DNA from: Bacillota bacterium
Lineage (GTDB): Bacteria > Bacillota > Clostridia > Lachnospirales > Lachnospiraceae
NCBI GenBank assembly: GCA_023392535.1
Contig: JAEVYY010000016.1
Coordinates: 1-64,000, forward strand
Direction of reading: 5' to 3'
DNA: 64,000 nucleotides
Below are positions 42,327 to 51,962 of the stretch, in pieces. The notes beneath the pieces were generated by a model. The model was not told where the DNA came from. It searched no databases and was given only the letters and a program-made list of their open reading frames with translations. The first letter of the stretch is position 1. Every line of letters begins with the position of its first letter. The translations under genes and the position numbers were made by a program.

Positions 42327-43934
42327 CTATTCTTTCCGGTTTTCACTAGAAACCATGTTTCTTCTGTATTGATTTGGTGTGAGACCAACATTTTCTTTAA
42401 AAATTTTGCTAAAATATTGACTCGATGTAAATCCTACTTTCTCAGAAATTTCATAAATCATACAATCATCCCGTTCCATTATGTTTTTTGCCTGGTTGAT
42501 TCTTATATTATTTATATAATCGCTGACACCGATCCCAACTTCTTCTTTAAATTTAGTGGATAACCAAGATGCACTTATCATGATTTCATTTGCCACAACT
42601 GCTAAAGAAAGTTCTGCATCTCCATACTTCTCTCTGATGACATGAATTGCATTGGATACTAGGTTCGAGTACGATTTTTTTTCTTTCTCGCGGAAAAAAA
42701 ACTGTATCTCTTCTAATTTATATTCTATAAAATCAACTAATTCATTCGGATTTTTAAAATTATAGGAAGCGCTATTCTCTATTAAAGAAAACTTCCTTCC
42801 GCTTTTTGTTTCTGTTAAGATTTTCTCATAGGCACTCATTGCTTCAAACATATTTTTGATGTACCATAAATAACTAAAAAAATCTTCTTTTTGAATAGTG
42901 TCTTTTAATATTGCAATACAGCTGGCAATTTCTTCTTTATTTTTTTGTTGGATCATCCGGTAAATTTCCTCAGCTGTGATCGATTTTGGTTCTATATCCT
43001 TACTATTTGCTATCTTATCTTCTAGGAATTCCATGATCTTTGCTTGTTTTTTTAAATATCTTTGAGATAGTTGATTCTTGTTTTCATTGAAATAGATACC
43101 AGCTTGTCTGGGAGACATTTTTGTACTGTAGTAATATAAATCAAACTGCTGATCTTTATCCTGATTCATATCTTGAAATACTTCTCTCGAAAAATAATAC
43201 GTATTTTCTAACATTTCTTTCTGTTTTATGACTTCCCCATACATATCAAGAATTGCCAAGTACTCATTATTATTTAATGGAAAAACCGAAATGACTTTTA
43301 AATGATAAGAATCACAGTGGTGATAACAAGCATTTGAAAATTCATGTTCAAATGATTCTTTCTCTTGTATTGGTGCAATATACTTATCTATGAATCTCGG
43401 TGCTATTTTCTGGGCAGCAATCACATAAAGATATTTTTTATGGATGCTGATATATTCATCCTCATCCAAAATTCTTTGATAATTCTCTTCTTCTGCATTC
43501 TTCTTGAACAAGTCATCAAATATCAGCCCTATTGTATATTGGTTCTTTGCTTTTTCTTTCCTAATTATTTCTTTTAATTGTAATATCTTTTTCAAAAAAT
43601 TTTCTTCTTCCAAATCACTTTTCAAAAGATAATCGTCAATATCCAAACGAATTGCCTGTTTTATATAATCAAAATTCTTATAGGCAGATAAAAAAAGAAT
43701 ATGAGCGTTACCACCATAATCTCTCATTTCATTAACCAACTGCAATCCCGTCATCCCTGGCATTTTGACATCAGAAACAACAAATTCCGGTTTATATTTT
43801 TTATATAATTTTAAGGCCTGCTCCGGATCTGTTGCTGCGCCAATTACCTGAAATCCATAATATTCCCAATTAATAATATTTTCCAGGTACTCTAATGCCA
43901 ATTTTTCATCGTCAACCAATAAAACCTTTATCAT
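42327..43934 (-). CDS. YesN-type response regulator with AraC DNA-binding domain
   Basis: A protein of about 535 residues. The receiver domain (1-120) begins MIKVLLVDDEKLALEYLENII, with the phosphoacceptor aspartate in VVSDVKMPGMTGLQL. A long linker follows, and the C-terminal AraC-type domain (about 435-535) has DYINNIRINQAKNIMERDDCMIYEISEKVGF and QYFSKIFKENVGLTPNQYRR. The start at 43934 is preferred because GGGGTG lies 6 nt upstream. It works with the YesM partner encoded next to it, and probably activates this transport operon. Confidence 0.93.
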   Translation of the reverse strand: MIKVLLVDDEKLALEYLENIINWEYYGFQVIGAATDPEQALKLYKKYKPEFVVSDVKMPGMTGLQLVNEMRDYGGNAHILFLSAYKNFDYIKQAIRLDIDDYLLKSDLEEENFLKKILQLKEIIRKEKAKNQYTIGLIFDDLFKKNAEEENYQRILDEDEYISIHKKYLYVIAAQKIAPRFIDKYIAPIQEKESFEHEFSNACYHHCDSYHLKVISVFPLNNNEYLAILDMYGEVIKQKEMLENTYYFSREVFQDMNQDKDQQFDLYYYSTKMSPRQAGIYFNENKNQLSQRYLKKQAKIMEFLEDKIANSKDIEPKSITAEEIYRMIQQKNKEEIASCIAILKDTIQKEDFFSYLWYIKNMFEAMSAYEKILTETKSGRKFSLIENSASYNFKNPNELVDFIEYKLEEIQFFFREKEKKSYSNLVSNAIHVIREKYGDAELSLAVVANEIMISASWLSTKFKEEVGIGVSDYINNIRINQAKNIMERDDCMIYEISEKVGFTSSQYFSKIFKENVGLTPNQYRRNMVSSENRKE

Positions 43935-44035
43935 GATATCACCCCAGTACATTGTTCATTTACATAGTATATAACAGCACCTGAACCCTATGCAATCAAT
44001 ATACAATCTACATTTTATCCAGATGCTGCCATTTT

Positions 44036-45019
44036 TTAAATATTTAATTTTAGGTATTCCTTTTTTAATTTTTTATCATTCCAATAATTTAAAAATCTTT
44101 GATTATTATAAGTAAAAATCATAATGATTAACAAAAATACGCCTGATGCGGTATCCTGTAAAGATGCAGACAGTCCAAGACTGAGAAGTCCTGTTGTCAG
44201 CATATTCATAATAAAGTTACCTACAAAAATTCCAATTAGCAGATTGCAATACTGTTCCAGCGCTAGTCCCACATAAATTCCCAACATACAGTTAAATATA
44301 ATATTCGTACTTGACATATACATCGGAGTATCAATGGAACCTTGTATGGAAATCTTTAATAACGCTGCTACGCCCAAGAATAGGGCAGATACTACATAGC
44401 ATAAAAAAGCGGTTCTTTTTGTACTTACACCAGCATTTTTTGCAATTTGCTGCGAACTGGCGCACGCCCTTACATGATAACCAAAAGTGGTAAAATTAAA
44501 TATCACATAAAATAGAACAAACATAATGCCAAAGATAATAATACAATATGGAAACCTTCCTAATGTTGTAATTTCGCCATTAATCGCAGTTACCCAAGAG
44601 ATACTTGCAAGATTAGCCAAGGTCTCATAGATCATACACATACCTAATGCGGTAACGATCGCGGGTACTTTTAGTATCATATACATAACCCCCGAAATGG
44701 TACCAAGTAAAATCCCTGCCATAATGATAATGAGCGCAAATGGAAGTAAGCCGATTCCATAAAGATAAACCATTTTAGCTCCGAACATGGCTGACAACAT
44801 AACGACAGCTCCAGCACTCAAATCCATCCTGTCACACAACATATTACAACACATCGCAAAGGATATCAGAGTAGGTGCGAGTGTCTGCTTAAAATTCATT
44901 ATAATACTCGCCGGTTTTCCAAATGTCCCCCCTGAACAGACAAAAAATAAAAGATATACAAATATTGGTAGAAATATAACTTTTAACGTATTTTTTATAT
45001 TGCTGGATATTGTATTCAT
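44036..45019 (-). CDS. Sugar ABC transporter permease, CUT2 type (first of two)
   Basis: A 327-residue membrane permease of the RbsC/YjfF type with about ten helices. Family features are the MNFKQTLAPTLISFAMCCNMLCDRMDLSAGAVVMLSA block and VPAIVTALGMCMIYETLANLASISW. The operon has a second permease at 46237 that differs strongly in sequence, so the channel is probably a heterodimer, as in the YtfT/YjfF importer of galactofuranose. It lies 24 bp after the binding-protein gene. Confidence 0.9.
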   Translation of the reverse strand: MNTISSNIKNTLKVIFLPIFVYLLFFVCSGGTFGKPASIIMNFKQTLAPTLISFAMCCNMLCDRMDLSAGAVVMLSAMFGAKMVYLYGIGLLPFALIIIMAGILLGTISGVMYMILKVPAIVTALGMCMIYETLANLASISWVTAINGEITTLGRFPYCIIIFGIMFVLFYVIFNFTTFGYHVRACASSQQIAKNAGVSTKRTAFLCYVVSALFLGVAALLKISIQGSIDTPMYMSSTNIIFNCMLGIYVGLALEQYCNLLIGIFVGNFIMNMLTTGLLSLGLSASLQDTASGVFLLIIMIFTYNNQRFLNYWNDKKLKKEYLKLNI

Positions 45020-45043
45020 AGTGTTTCCTTTCCAAGACGTTGC

Positions 45044-46225
45044 TTATTTACCATGTCTTGCAATGGTATCTTCTATACTATAACTTTTACCCATTTTCAA
45101 TAGATCTTCGGATGTGACATCACTGTTCTTCGATTTGATTAATTGATCTACTTCTTCTGTTGTCCAGGCAAATACACCATCGTTATGTAGATATTTCATG
45201 TAATCTGCAAATTCCGTTCCTGATTTACAAACAATAAAGTTAACTGGGACTTCTACTTTATCAAGAGGCGTTCCTTCTAACGCATTATAAATCAGAACAA
45301 AAGGAAATACTACATCTGCATATTGACCGCCAATTGCGCAAACGGTATCTTTGTTATCAAGACTTTCCTGGCAATTATCAGACAAGTCGCAGAATGCAAT
45401 CTTGACTTCCCCTTCTCTGCCTGCAGATTTGATAGGTTCTGAACAATATTCTATACCAAGTAATGTAATGGCTATCCCATCTATAGAATCATCTGCTGCC
45501 AGAAAATCTTCTACGGCTTTTGTAAATTCAAGTCCTCTATATTCACCTGCCTTTTGAATCTCAGGATGATCTTCAAACGCTTGCATCATTCCTTCCCAAC
45601 GCCTATCGTGACAAGTAATACCAGGTTCATATCCAATTGCTGCAATGTTTTTACATCCTGAATCAATCAGACTTTCTATAATTTGATATCCTGCATCATA
45701 GTCTGCTTCGTAAGAACTTCCCACGAAATAATCATTTGCAAACACCTGTTCTTTGATACTTTCATCTATCTGTGACCAGCCTACACCAAGATAAACTCCA
45801 TTTTCTTCACAAGTTTTTAAACCTTGCAATACTGCCGTACCTGAAAAGTTCGTTGTAATAATCGCATTCACTCCTTGCGCACAGAGATTTTCAATTGCGG
45901 CAAGATAGGTTTCATCTGCAAAGTTTTCTATAATATAGTAATTGAACTTTACTCCGTAAGCTTTTCCTAAATAATCGGTATAATCTTTATACTTTGCACA
46001 TAAAAAATCCGTTGTCGTATGGATGATGACACCAACTGTATATTTTCCGTTTGGATCCCCACATATTTCCGCAGCACCTTTCTTGTCACTTACTGCTGCA
46101 TCCAAAGCACCATCTGTCTGCGCTTCCTCTGTTTGAACGTTGCTTTCTTTTGCTGGTGTATTGCCACAGCCTACCATTGAAAATACCATCGTCAAGGTTA
46201 ATAATACCGCTATGATCTTTTTCAT
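45044..46225 (-). CDS. Sugar ABC transporter substrate-binding lipoprotein (CUT2)
   Basis: A 393-residue periplasmic-binding-protein-like lipoprotein. The lipobox FSMVGCGN (Cys at about 20) is followed by a low-complexity linker and the Peripla_BP_4 domain: YTVGVIIHTTTDFLCAKYKDY, VNAIITTNFSGTAV, IAAIGYEPGITCHDRRWEGMMQAF. Its predicted ligand is a pentose or furanose sugar, by the neighbours, not by visible binding residues. It sits between the two permease genes. Confidence 0.9.
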   Translation of the reverse strand: MKKIIAVLLTLTMVFSMVGCGNTPAKESNVQTEEAQTDGALDAAVSDKKGAAEICGDPNGKYTVGVIIHTTTDFLCAKYKDYTDYLGKAYGVKFNYYIIENFADETYLAAIENLCAQGVNAIITTNFSGTAVLQGLKTCEENGVYLGVGWSQIDESIKEQVFANDYFVGSSYEADYDAGYQIIESLIDSGCKNIAAIGYEPGITCHDRRWEGMMQAFEDHPEIQKAGEYRGLEFTKAVEDFLAADDSIDGIAITLLGIEYCSEPIKSAGREGEVKIAFCDLSDNCQESLDNKDTVCAIGGQYADVVFPFVLIYNALEGTPLDKVEVPVNFIVCKSGTEFADYMKYLHNDGVFAWTTEEVDQLIKSKNSDVTSEDLLKMGKSYSIEDTIARHGK

Positions 46226-46236
46226 TTTTTTCCCTC

Positions 46237-47178
46237 CTATTTTAAAATTCCATCTTTGCTCTTAACATAAGTTAAGAAAACTAATATTAGTAAAACGACT
46301 CCCTGAATTCCTTCAATTACACGCTCATTCACTCCCAAAATAATCAATCCATTTCGAAGTAATATGACAGAGAAACTGCCGATTAGTGCGCCTGTCATTT
46401 TCACACGTGATCCACCTGATAGCGGAACGCCACCTAAGACCAATGCCGTAATCACATTCATTTCTAGTCCTTGTCCGGTGGATGTGCTAACACTTCCAGC
46501 TCTGGCCATCAATATGAATCCAGCAATTCCCACGGTAACTCCACTAATACTATAGGCTATCATTCTTGTTTTTTCTACAACAACTCCGCCTTGCCTTGCT
46601 GCAACAGGATTTCCTCCAATTGCTTTATTTGCTTTTCCTATACTGCTCTTCTCAAATAATAAATAACAGATCACAAAAACACCAATTAGCATACATACTT
46701 TGAATATCTGATTATCATACTCATAAAGATAAACAGGAATATTATATTTCTGAGAAGCACATACCGTATTTAAAATACCTCTACACATATACATGATACA
46801 TAAAGATGTGATGAACGGTGACACCTGTAAATATATGGAAACAACTCCATTAAGTATGAACCAGACCAGTGCTGCTAAAATATTAGACAGGAAAACAATG
46901 ATAACCGGTGCTCCTGTATTTGCTACCAGAATTGAAATTAAGACGCTAAATCCGATTACGCCACCATAAGACAGATCCATTCCTCCATGCCCATAAACAA
47001 AAACAGCCCCAAATGCCATAATCGCAACATAGATGCTTTGATTTAAAATACTGTTCAAATTACCTTTTGTAAGAAGTTTTCCTTCTCCCAGAATTTGAAA
47101 AACAATAATCATGATAATAATACCAAGATAGGGGATTATCATTTGCATTAATTCTTTTCTATTTTTTACTTGATTCAT
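46237..47178 (-). CDS. Sugar ABC transporter permease, CUT2 type (second of two)
   Basis: A 313-residue permease with about nine helices and the CUT2 blocks VFVYGHGGMDLSYGGVIGFSVLISIL, VSPFITSLCIMYMCRGILNTV and GNPVAARQGGVVVEKTRMIAYSISG. AGMNP-like ILMARAGSVSTSTGQGLEMNVITALVLGGVPLSGG matches the end of RbsC proteins. It follows the ATPase gene by 12 bp and precedes the binding protein by 11 bp. See the other permease for the heterodimer argument. Confidence 0.9.
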   Translation of the reverse strand: MNQVKNRKELMQMIIPYLGIIIMIIVFQILGEGKLLTKGNLNSILNQSIYVAIMAFGAVFVYGHGGMDLSYGGVIGFSVLISILVANTGAPVIIVFLSNILAALVWFILNGVVSIYLQVSPFITSLCIMYMCRGILNTVCASQKYNIPVYLYEYDNQIFKVCMLIGVFVICYLLFEKSSIGKANKAIGGNPVAARQGGVVVEKTRMIAYSISGVTVGIAGFILMARAGSVSTSTGQGLEMNVITALVLGGVPLSGGSRVKMTGALIGSFSVILLRNGLIILGVNERVIEGIQGVVLLILVFLTYVKSKDGILK

Positions 47179-47190
47179 TTTATCCCCCTC

Positions 47191-48690
47191 CTAGACCATT
47201 TCCTTGATAAGTACTGCTTCATTTAAATCAGCTGCTCGATCAAAGCTTTTTTGTATTTTCCCATCTTTCATGATAAGAATTCTATCACTCATACCAATCA
47301 GTTCCGGCAATTCTTCTGATATCATAATAATCGATTTACCTTCCTGTTTTAGCTGATACATCAGGCGATACATAAATGCTTTTACTCCAATATCGATACC
47401 TCTGGTGGGACAATCCAGTATGAATATCTCTGATTCATTTCCCAGCCACTTGCCAAATACTACTTTTTGTTTATTACCACCACTTAGGTCTCTCACATTC
47501 TGCGTAATTTCTCTACATTTCACCTTTAATCCCGCAACCTGTGTATTCGTAAACTTTTTTTCCACCTTCTTGGATATTAATCCAAATTTGCTCAATTTTT
47601 GCAATGATGGAAGCTCGATATTTTCCAGAATACTGGCTTGGAGGATGAGTGCTTCTTGATCTCTGTTCTTGGAAACATAACCTAATTTATTTTTTATGGC
47701 CTGTCTTTCTGTTTTGATTTTTATACCATTTGATAACGTCACTGCTCCATAAAGAGTTTTTGCATTTCCAAATAGCACTTTTCCCAGTTCATGCATGCCA
47801 CAATCCGTCAATCCACCAATTCCAAGTATTTCACCCTTATGTAATTCCATCGAAACACCATCTAAACCATTGGCTGTATAAATACGATCTGCTTTCAGTA
47901 CTACCTCTTTTGCAAAACTGCCATCATAGTCACTTCTGTAATAATCTCCAGTCAACTTACGACCTACCATCAATTCCTTGATCTTTTCTTCCTGGAACTC
48001 ATCTTTTCTCAATTCAGCGATAAATTCTCCATCTCTTAGGACAATCATATGAGTGCATACTTGCATTAGCTCTTCCAGATCATGTGAAATAAATAACACC
48101 GTCTTATTTTGTTCTCTGAATTCCTTGATAATTTTATAGATTATGTTTCTGCCTCGTTGTGAAAGAGCTGTCGTTGTCTCATCTATGATAAATATCTTAG
48201 GGTCACTATAAAGAGCTCTTACCACTTCAATTAACTTTCTTTCTTCCAAACTATATTTTGAAATGGGATCTTCCGGATTGATATCTTCAATTCCTATTCT
48301 GGAAAGTGCCATTTTGGCAGCATGATACATTTTTTTTCGGTTTACCACTCCACCTTTTGTAAATATGTATTCCTTACCGAGGAAAATATTGTCTGCAACG
48401 CGGATTCCCGGAAGTGTTCCCATTTCCTGCGCGATCATGCTGATACCGTGATTCTGCGCATCCACCGTACTGACCGGTTCATATGTTTCACCATCCAATT
48501 CTAAACTTCCTTCTGAAGCAGGATATACACCTGATACAATAGAAGACAGTGTCGATTTTCCTGAACCGTTCTCTCCGATTAAGCCGATGATTTCACCTTG
48601 ATGGATCGCAACAGAAACATTGGAAAGTGCACGAGTCAGCCCAAAATCTTTCCCAACATTTTTTACATTTAATATTACTTTTGAGCTCAT
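47191..48690 (-). CDS. Sugar ABC transporter ATP-binding protein, CUT2 type (tandem)
   Basis: A duplicated ATPase of about 499 residues (RbsA/MglA type). Half 1 has Walker A GENGSGKSTLSSIVSG, signature SLEERKLIEVVRAL and Walker B IFIIDETTTAL; half 2 has the degenerate Walker A GLTDCGMHELGKVLF, LSGGNKQKVVFGKWL and FILDCPTRGIDIG. This asymmetric second half is normal for CUT2 ATPases. The start at 48690 is preferred because AGGAGG lies 6 nt upstream; the longer frame would overlap the upstream gene by 25 bp. It energises the importer with the two permeases. Confidence 0.94.
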   Translation of the reverse strand: MSSKVILNVKNVGKDFGLTRALSNVSVAIHQGEIIGLIGENGSGKSTLSSIVSGVYPASEGSLELDGETYEPVSTVDAQNHGISMIAQEMGTLPGIRVADNIFLGKEYIFTKGGVVNRKKMYHAAKMALSRIGIEDINPEDPISKYSLEERKLIEVVRALYSDPKIFIIDETTTALSQRGRNIIYKIIKEFREQNKTVLFISHDLEELMQVCTHMIVLRDGEFIAELRKDEFQEEKIKELMVGRKLTGDYYRSDYDGSFAKEVVLKADRIYTANGLDGVSMELHKGEILGIGGLTDCGMHELGKVLFGNAKTLYGAVTLSNGIKIKTERQAIKNKLGYVSKNRDQEALILQASILENIELPSLQKLSKFGLISKKVEKKFTNTQVAGLKVKCREITQNVRDLSGGNKQKVVFGKWLGNESEIFILDCPTRGIDIGVKAFMYRLMYQLKQEGKSIIMISEELPELIGMSDRILIMKDGKIQKSFDRAADLNEAVLIKEMV

Positions 48691-48701
48691 TTTTCCTCCT
48701 C

Positions 48702-50228
48702 TTATCCTAATATAATTACATTCCATGATAATTGGGGTAGAATCACACTATTTTTATCTTTAACCGCAATTTTTTTCATTGTAACATTATCAGGCTCTTC
48801 AAAGGTATTACGGATTTCATAATTATTACCATGTAAAACAAGATGCTCCTTTACCTTTTTATCACCATATCCTTGTAAACGGATATCAAATTCTACCTCC
48901 TCATCCTGCTCACAATTCAGGACAAAAATTCTAACTTCGTCTGTTTCCTCATGATAGATCACTGCCGGTTCTATGATTGGAAGTTCTCCAAACTCACACG
49001 TATAAGTCGGAGCGTCAACGATCGCCTTCATTGACGTTCCATGTCCATATTTGCTTAGCATATGGAATGGATGAAAAATGGTCTGTTTCAAGATACCCCC
49101 ATTTCTCTTTGTGGTAATTGGTGCTATTACATTAATTAATTGAGCCAGACATGCGATTTCAACAACATCTGCGTTATTTAATAAAGTGATTCCAAGGCCT
49201 CCAACTACTATGGCATCTAAAAGACTGTACTTTTCTTCCAAAATCGGTGGTGCAATTTCCCACTTTCCTGCCGAAGTCATTTCAAAAGTTGTAAGGCCTT
49301 GTAAATCATCTAGGGAGCTTAATTTAATATCCTGGAAATTCCATACGTTCCATTCATCCAGACAGATCTTTAAGTCTTTTTTAAACCGATTTTTTCCTTT
49401 CACATAATCGATCACTCTTGCACTGTTTTTAATATGTTCATCTAACTGTTTGTACGATGCCACAAAATTGGTGGTACCTTGTCCTGCATTCATGGTATAA
49501 TTATGCGTTGATACATAATCCACCTGTTCATATAACTTGGTAAGCATGGTTCTATCCCATTCCATATAGGTTGGAAGCATCTCATAGCTGCTGCCGCAGG
49601 CTACTAATTTAATAGAAGGATCCACCCACTTCATAATTTTTGCTGCTTCTAAAGATTTCTTGGTATAATCTTCTGCCGATAAATGTCCGGCCTGCCAGCT
49701 TCCTTCCATCTCATTTCCCAGGCACCAATACTTAATATTATATGGTTCCGGGCTTCCATTCTTTGCTCTTAGATCACTCCAATAGGTTCCTGATGGATGA
49801 TTACAATATTCCACCAAATCTCCGGCATCTTTTATGGAACCAGTTCCAAGATTTACCGCAATCATCGGTTCTACCCCCGCTTTTTTTGCCCATCTGCAGA
49901 ATTCATCGATTCCAAATTCATTGGTTTCAATGCTTGCCCATGCATAATCCATTCTTTTTGGCCTGTTTTCCTTTGGACCAATTCCATCATGCCAGTCATA
50001 ACAGGATACAAAATTACCACCCGGGTATCGGATCAGGGGAACATTTAATTCTTTTACGAGTTCCATTACATCTTTTCTATAGCCATCTTCATCTGCATCC
50101 GGATGTTCCGGTTCGTAGATACCAGAATAGATACTTCTTCCCAAATGCTCCGTGAACGATGCATACATTTTTTCATCAATTTTTCCAATGGTATAATGTT
50201 TGTCACTAAAACAGCTTGCCCTTTTCAT
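48702..50228 (-). CDS. GH51 alpha-L-arabinofuranosidase
   Basis: A cytosolic enzyme of about 508 residues, no signal peptide, that releases L-arabinose from arabinan or arabinoxylan fragments. GH51 motifs are EHLGRSIYSGIYEP, PLIRYPGGNFVSCYDWHDGIGP and the acid/base glutamate in KYWCLGNEMEGSWQAG; the nucleophile is in KICLDEWNVWN. Start at 50228 is chosen over an ATG 36 nt upstream because AGGAGG lies 6 nt before it. It precedes the CUT2 importer genes by 11 bp, so import of an arabino-oligosaccharide and intracellular cleavage is the natural reading. Its promoter carries a palindrome at 50361-50380. Confidence 0.93.
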   Translation of the reverse strand: MKRASCFSDKHYTIGKIDEKMYASFTEHLGRSIYSGIYEPEHPDADEDGYRKDVMELVKELNVPLIRYPGGNFVSCYDWHDGIGPKENRPKRMDYAWASIETNEFGIDEFCRWAKKAGVEPMIAVNLGTGSIKDAGDLVEYCNHPSGTYWSDLRAKNGSPEPYNIKYWCLGNEMEGSWQAGHLSAEDYTKKSLEAAKIMKWVDPSIKLVACGSSYEMLPTYMEWDRTMLTKLYEQVDYVSTHNYTMNAGQGTTNFVASYKQLDEHIKNSARVIDYVKGKNRFKKDLKICLDEWNVWNFQDIKLSSLDDLQGLTTFEMTSAGKWEIAPPILEEKYSLLDAIVVGGLGITLLNNADVVEIACLAQLINVIAPITTKRNGGILKQTIFHPFHMLSKYGHGTSMKAIVDAPTYTCEFGELPIIEPAVIYHEETDEVRIFVLNCEQDEEVEFDIRLQGYGDKKVKEHLVLHGNNYEIRNTFEEPDNVTMKKIAVKDKNSVILPQLSWNVIILG

Positions 50229-50360
50229 TTTCTTCCTCCTTTTTGTTTCCAGATTCTTTTGCATATTCTAAGTTTTTTTCCTATTTCTCTCCATATTCTT
50301 TTTTTTGGCATTTGTATATTTTTTTTGGTTAGGTACTGAAAATATAGAAAACGTACAAAA

Positions 50361-50380
50361 TTATTTGGTTCACCAAATAA
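50361..50380. promoter_or_regulatory. Palindromic operator candidate upstream of the arabinofuranosidase
   Basis: TTATTTGG-TTCA-CCAAATAA is a perfect 8-bp inverted repeat. On the minus strand it overlaps the expected -35 of a TATATT box (about 50338-50343), about 135 bp upstream of the start codon. This is a typical operator position for a repressor of sugar genes. Confidence 0.45.
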
Positions 50381-50393
50381 AAAAATGCAATTT

Positions 50394-50427
50394 AAAAGTG
50401 CGTTCCCTATTAAGGAATCGCACTTTT
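50394..50427 (-). terminator. Terminator after xylA
   Basis: AAAAGTGCG (50394-50402) and CGCACTTTT (50419-50427) form a 9-bp stem extended by TTCC/GGAA; on the minus strand it runs into an A/T-rich tail. It lies 20 bp after the xylA stop codon. Confidence 0.75.
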
Positions 50428-50446
50428 ATTTTTATTACAGGTATTG

Positions 50447-51763
50447 TCAGCCGAACAGAATATTGTTTAGCACTCCTTCCAGATATTCCTGTCTTCCCGA
50501 GGACGGTAGTTTTGGTCTTTCCATTTTATCTGCAATTTCGGCCAATTCTTCCAAAGAAGTCTGCTCTTGCCGAATTTTTTTTCCAATACCACTTTCAAAA
50601 CTTGCATATTTTTCTTTCACAAATGCATCAATACGCCCATCCTCTATTAGTTCTGCTGCCTTGATTAACCCTAATGCAAACGTATCCATTCCCAGGATAT
50701 ACGCATCGAACATATCTTCCTGGGTATAGCTTGGTCTTCTCGTCTTAGAGTCAAAATTAAAGCCGCCACTGATTCCTCCTGCCTTTAATACCTCATACAT
50801 ACATAAGGTGGCATCGTAAACATTGGATGGAAATTGATCCGTATCCCAACCGAGCAAATAGTCTCCCTGATTGGCATCTATGCTTCCCAGCATTCCATTG
50901 ATGGCACTGATTCGCAATTCATGTTGAAATGTATGTCCAGCTAACGTTGCATGGTTCGCCTCAATATTCATCTTAAAATCTTTATCTAATCCATATTGGC
51001 GGAGAAATCCAATGGCGGTAGCAGCGTCAAAATCATATTGGTGTTTCATTGGTTCTTTCGGCTTTGGTTCAATATAAAAATCTCCTGTAAATCCAATTTT
51101 TCTTCCATATTCTACTGCCATCTTCATCAGTTTTGCAATATTTTCTATTTCAAATTTGACATCCGTATTCAGTAGCGTCTCATAGCCTTCTCTGCCGCCC
51201 CAAAATACATATCCTTTTCCGCCCAGCTTTACCGTACAATCAAGCGCTTTCTTCACCTGTGCTGCCGCAAAACAGAATACGTCCACCGAATTGGTGCTTC
51301 CGGCCCCGTTCATAAAACGTGGATTGGAAAACATATTGGCAGTTCCCCATAGAAGTTTGATTCCTGTCTCTTCCATCTTTACTTTCATATAATCCGTGAT
51401 CTCATCCAGTCTGCGATTTGTCTCTTGTATTGTTTCTGCCTCGGGCACAATATCCGTATCATGAAAGCAAAAATACGAAATGCCTAGCTTCTGCATAAAT
51501 TCAAAACCTGCATCCACTTTTGCTTTAGCATGCTCCATCGTCCCTGCAACGGACCCAAAGCTTTTATCCGCAGTCCCTACCCCGAACATGTCTGTTCCCG
51601 TAGCACACATATTATGCCACCAAGCCATAGAGAACGGAAGATGCTCTTTCATCGTCTTTCCCATGATGATGCGATCTGAGTCATAATACTTAAATGCATG
51701 CGGCTTCTTGCTTTCTGGTCCCTCATAAGAAATTACTGGTAAATTCTTGAAAATTTCACTCAT
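50447..51763 (-). CDS. xylA: Xylose isomerase
   Basis: A 438-residue enzyme converting D-xylose to D-xylulose. Class II features are the N-terminal FKNLPVISYEGPESKKPHAFKYYD, FCFHDTDIVPE (catalytic His), KLGGKGYVFWGGREGYETLLNTD, FYIEPKPKEPMKHQYDFD and HDLRLSAI-like HELRISAINGMLGSIDANQGD, with the metal-binding acids in VFDFDSK-like GGFNFDSKTRRPS. Start has AGGAGG 7 nt upstream and a clear promoter. Xylulokinase is not adjacent. It links pentose import to the pentose-phosphate pathway. Confidence 0.97.
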   Translation of the reverse strand: MSEIFKNLPVISYEGPESKKPHAFKYYDSDRIIMGKTMKEHLPFSMAWWHNMCATGTDMFGVGTADKSFGSVAGTMEHAKAKVDAGFEFMQKLGISYFCFHDTDIVPEAETIQETNRRLDEITDYMKVKMEETGIKLLWGTANMFSNPRFMNGAGSTNSVDVFCFAAAQVKKALDCTVKLGGKGYVFWGGREGYETLLNTDVKFEIENIAKLMKMAVEYGRKIGFTGDFYIEPKPKEPMKHQYDFDAATAIGFLRQYGLDKDFKMNIEANHATLAGHTFQHELRISAINGMLGSIDANQGDYLLGWDTDQFPSNVYDATLCMYEVLKAGGISGGFNFDSKTRRPSYTQEDMFDAYILGMDTFALGLIKAAELIEDGRIDAFVKEKYASFESGIGKKIRQEQTSLEELAEIADKMERPKLPSSGRQEYLEGVLNNILFG

Positions 51764-51818
51764 TCTGATTCCTCCTTATATACACAGATTCATGGAAGCC
51801 TGTCAGACTTCTGATTTT

Positions 51819-51847
51819 ATTGTATTTAAAATTTATTTATTTTGCAA
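51819..51847 (-). promoter_or_regulatory. SigA-type promoter of xylA
   Basis: On the minus strand TTGCAA (51847-51842), 17-nt spacer, TACAAT (51824-51819), a near-consensus pair, about 60 nt upstream of the xylA ATG. Confidence 0.7.
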
Positions 51848-51904
51848 TATAAATCTGATTTAAAGAGTTAAATTTATAATTTAAATAGTTTATTTAAAAA
51901 TGCA

Positions 51905-51944
51905 AAAACTGTAAGACAGTATTGCGCTTCTCTCTTACAGTTTT
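51905..51944 (-). terminator. Terminator after fucI
   Basis: AAAACTGTAAGA (51905-51916) and TCTTACAGTTTT (51933-51944) form a perfect 12-bp stem; on the minus strand it is followed by TTTTTGCATTTTTAAA. It ends the acidic-sugar/fucose operon. Confidence 0.8.
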
Positions 51945-51962
51945 CCTATCATTTATTTATAA

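Noticed and set aside
45993..46001. TTTGCACAT copy inside the CUT2 binding-protein gene
   Set aside because: It lies within conserved coding sequence and in no promoter, so it is taken as chance.
51840..51900. AT-rich near-palindromes upstream of xylA
   Set aside because: The arms do not match exactly and the sequence is simply AT-rich; no clear operator can be defined.
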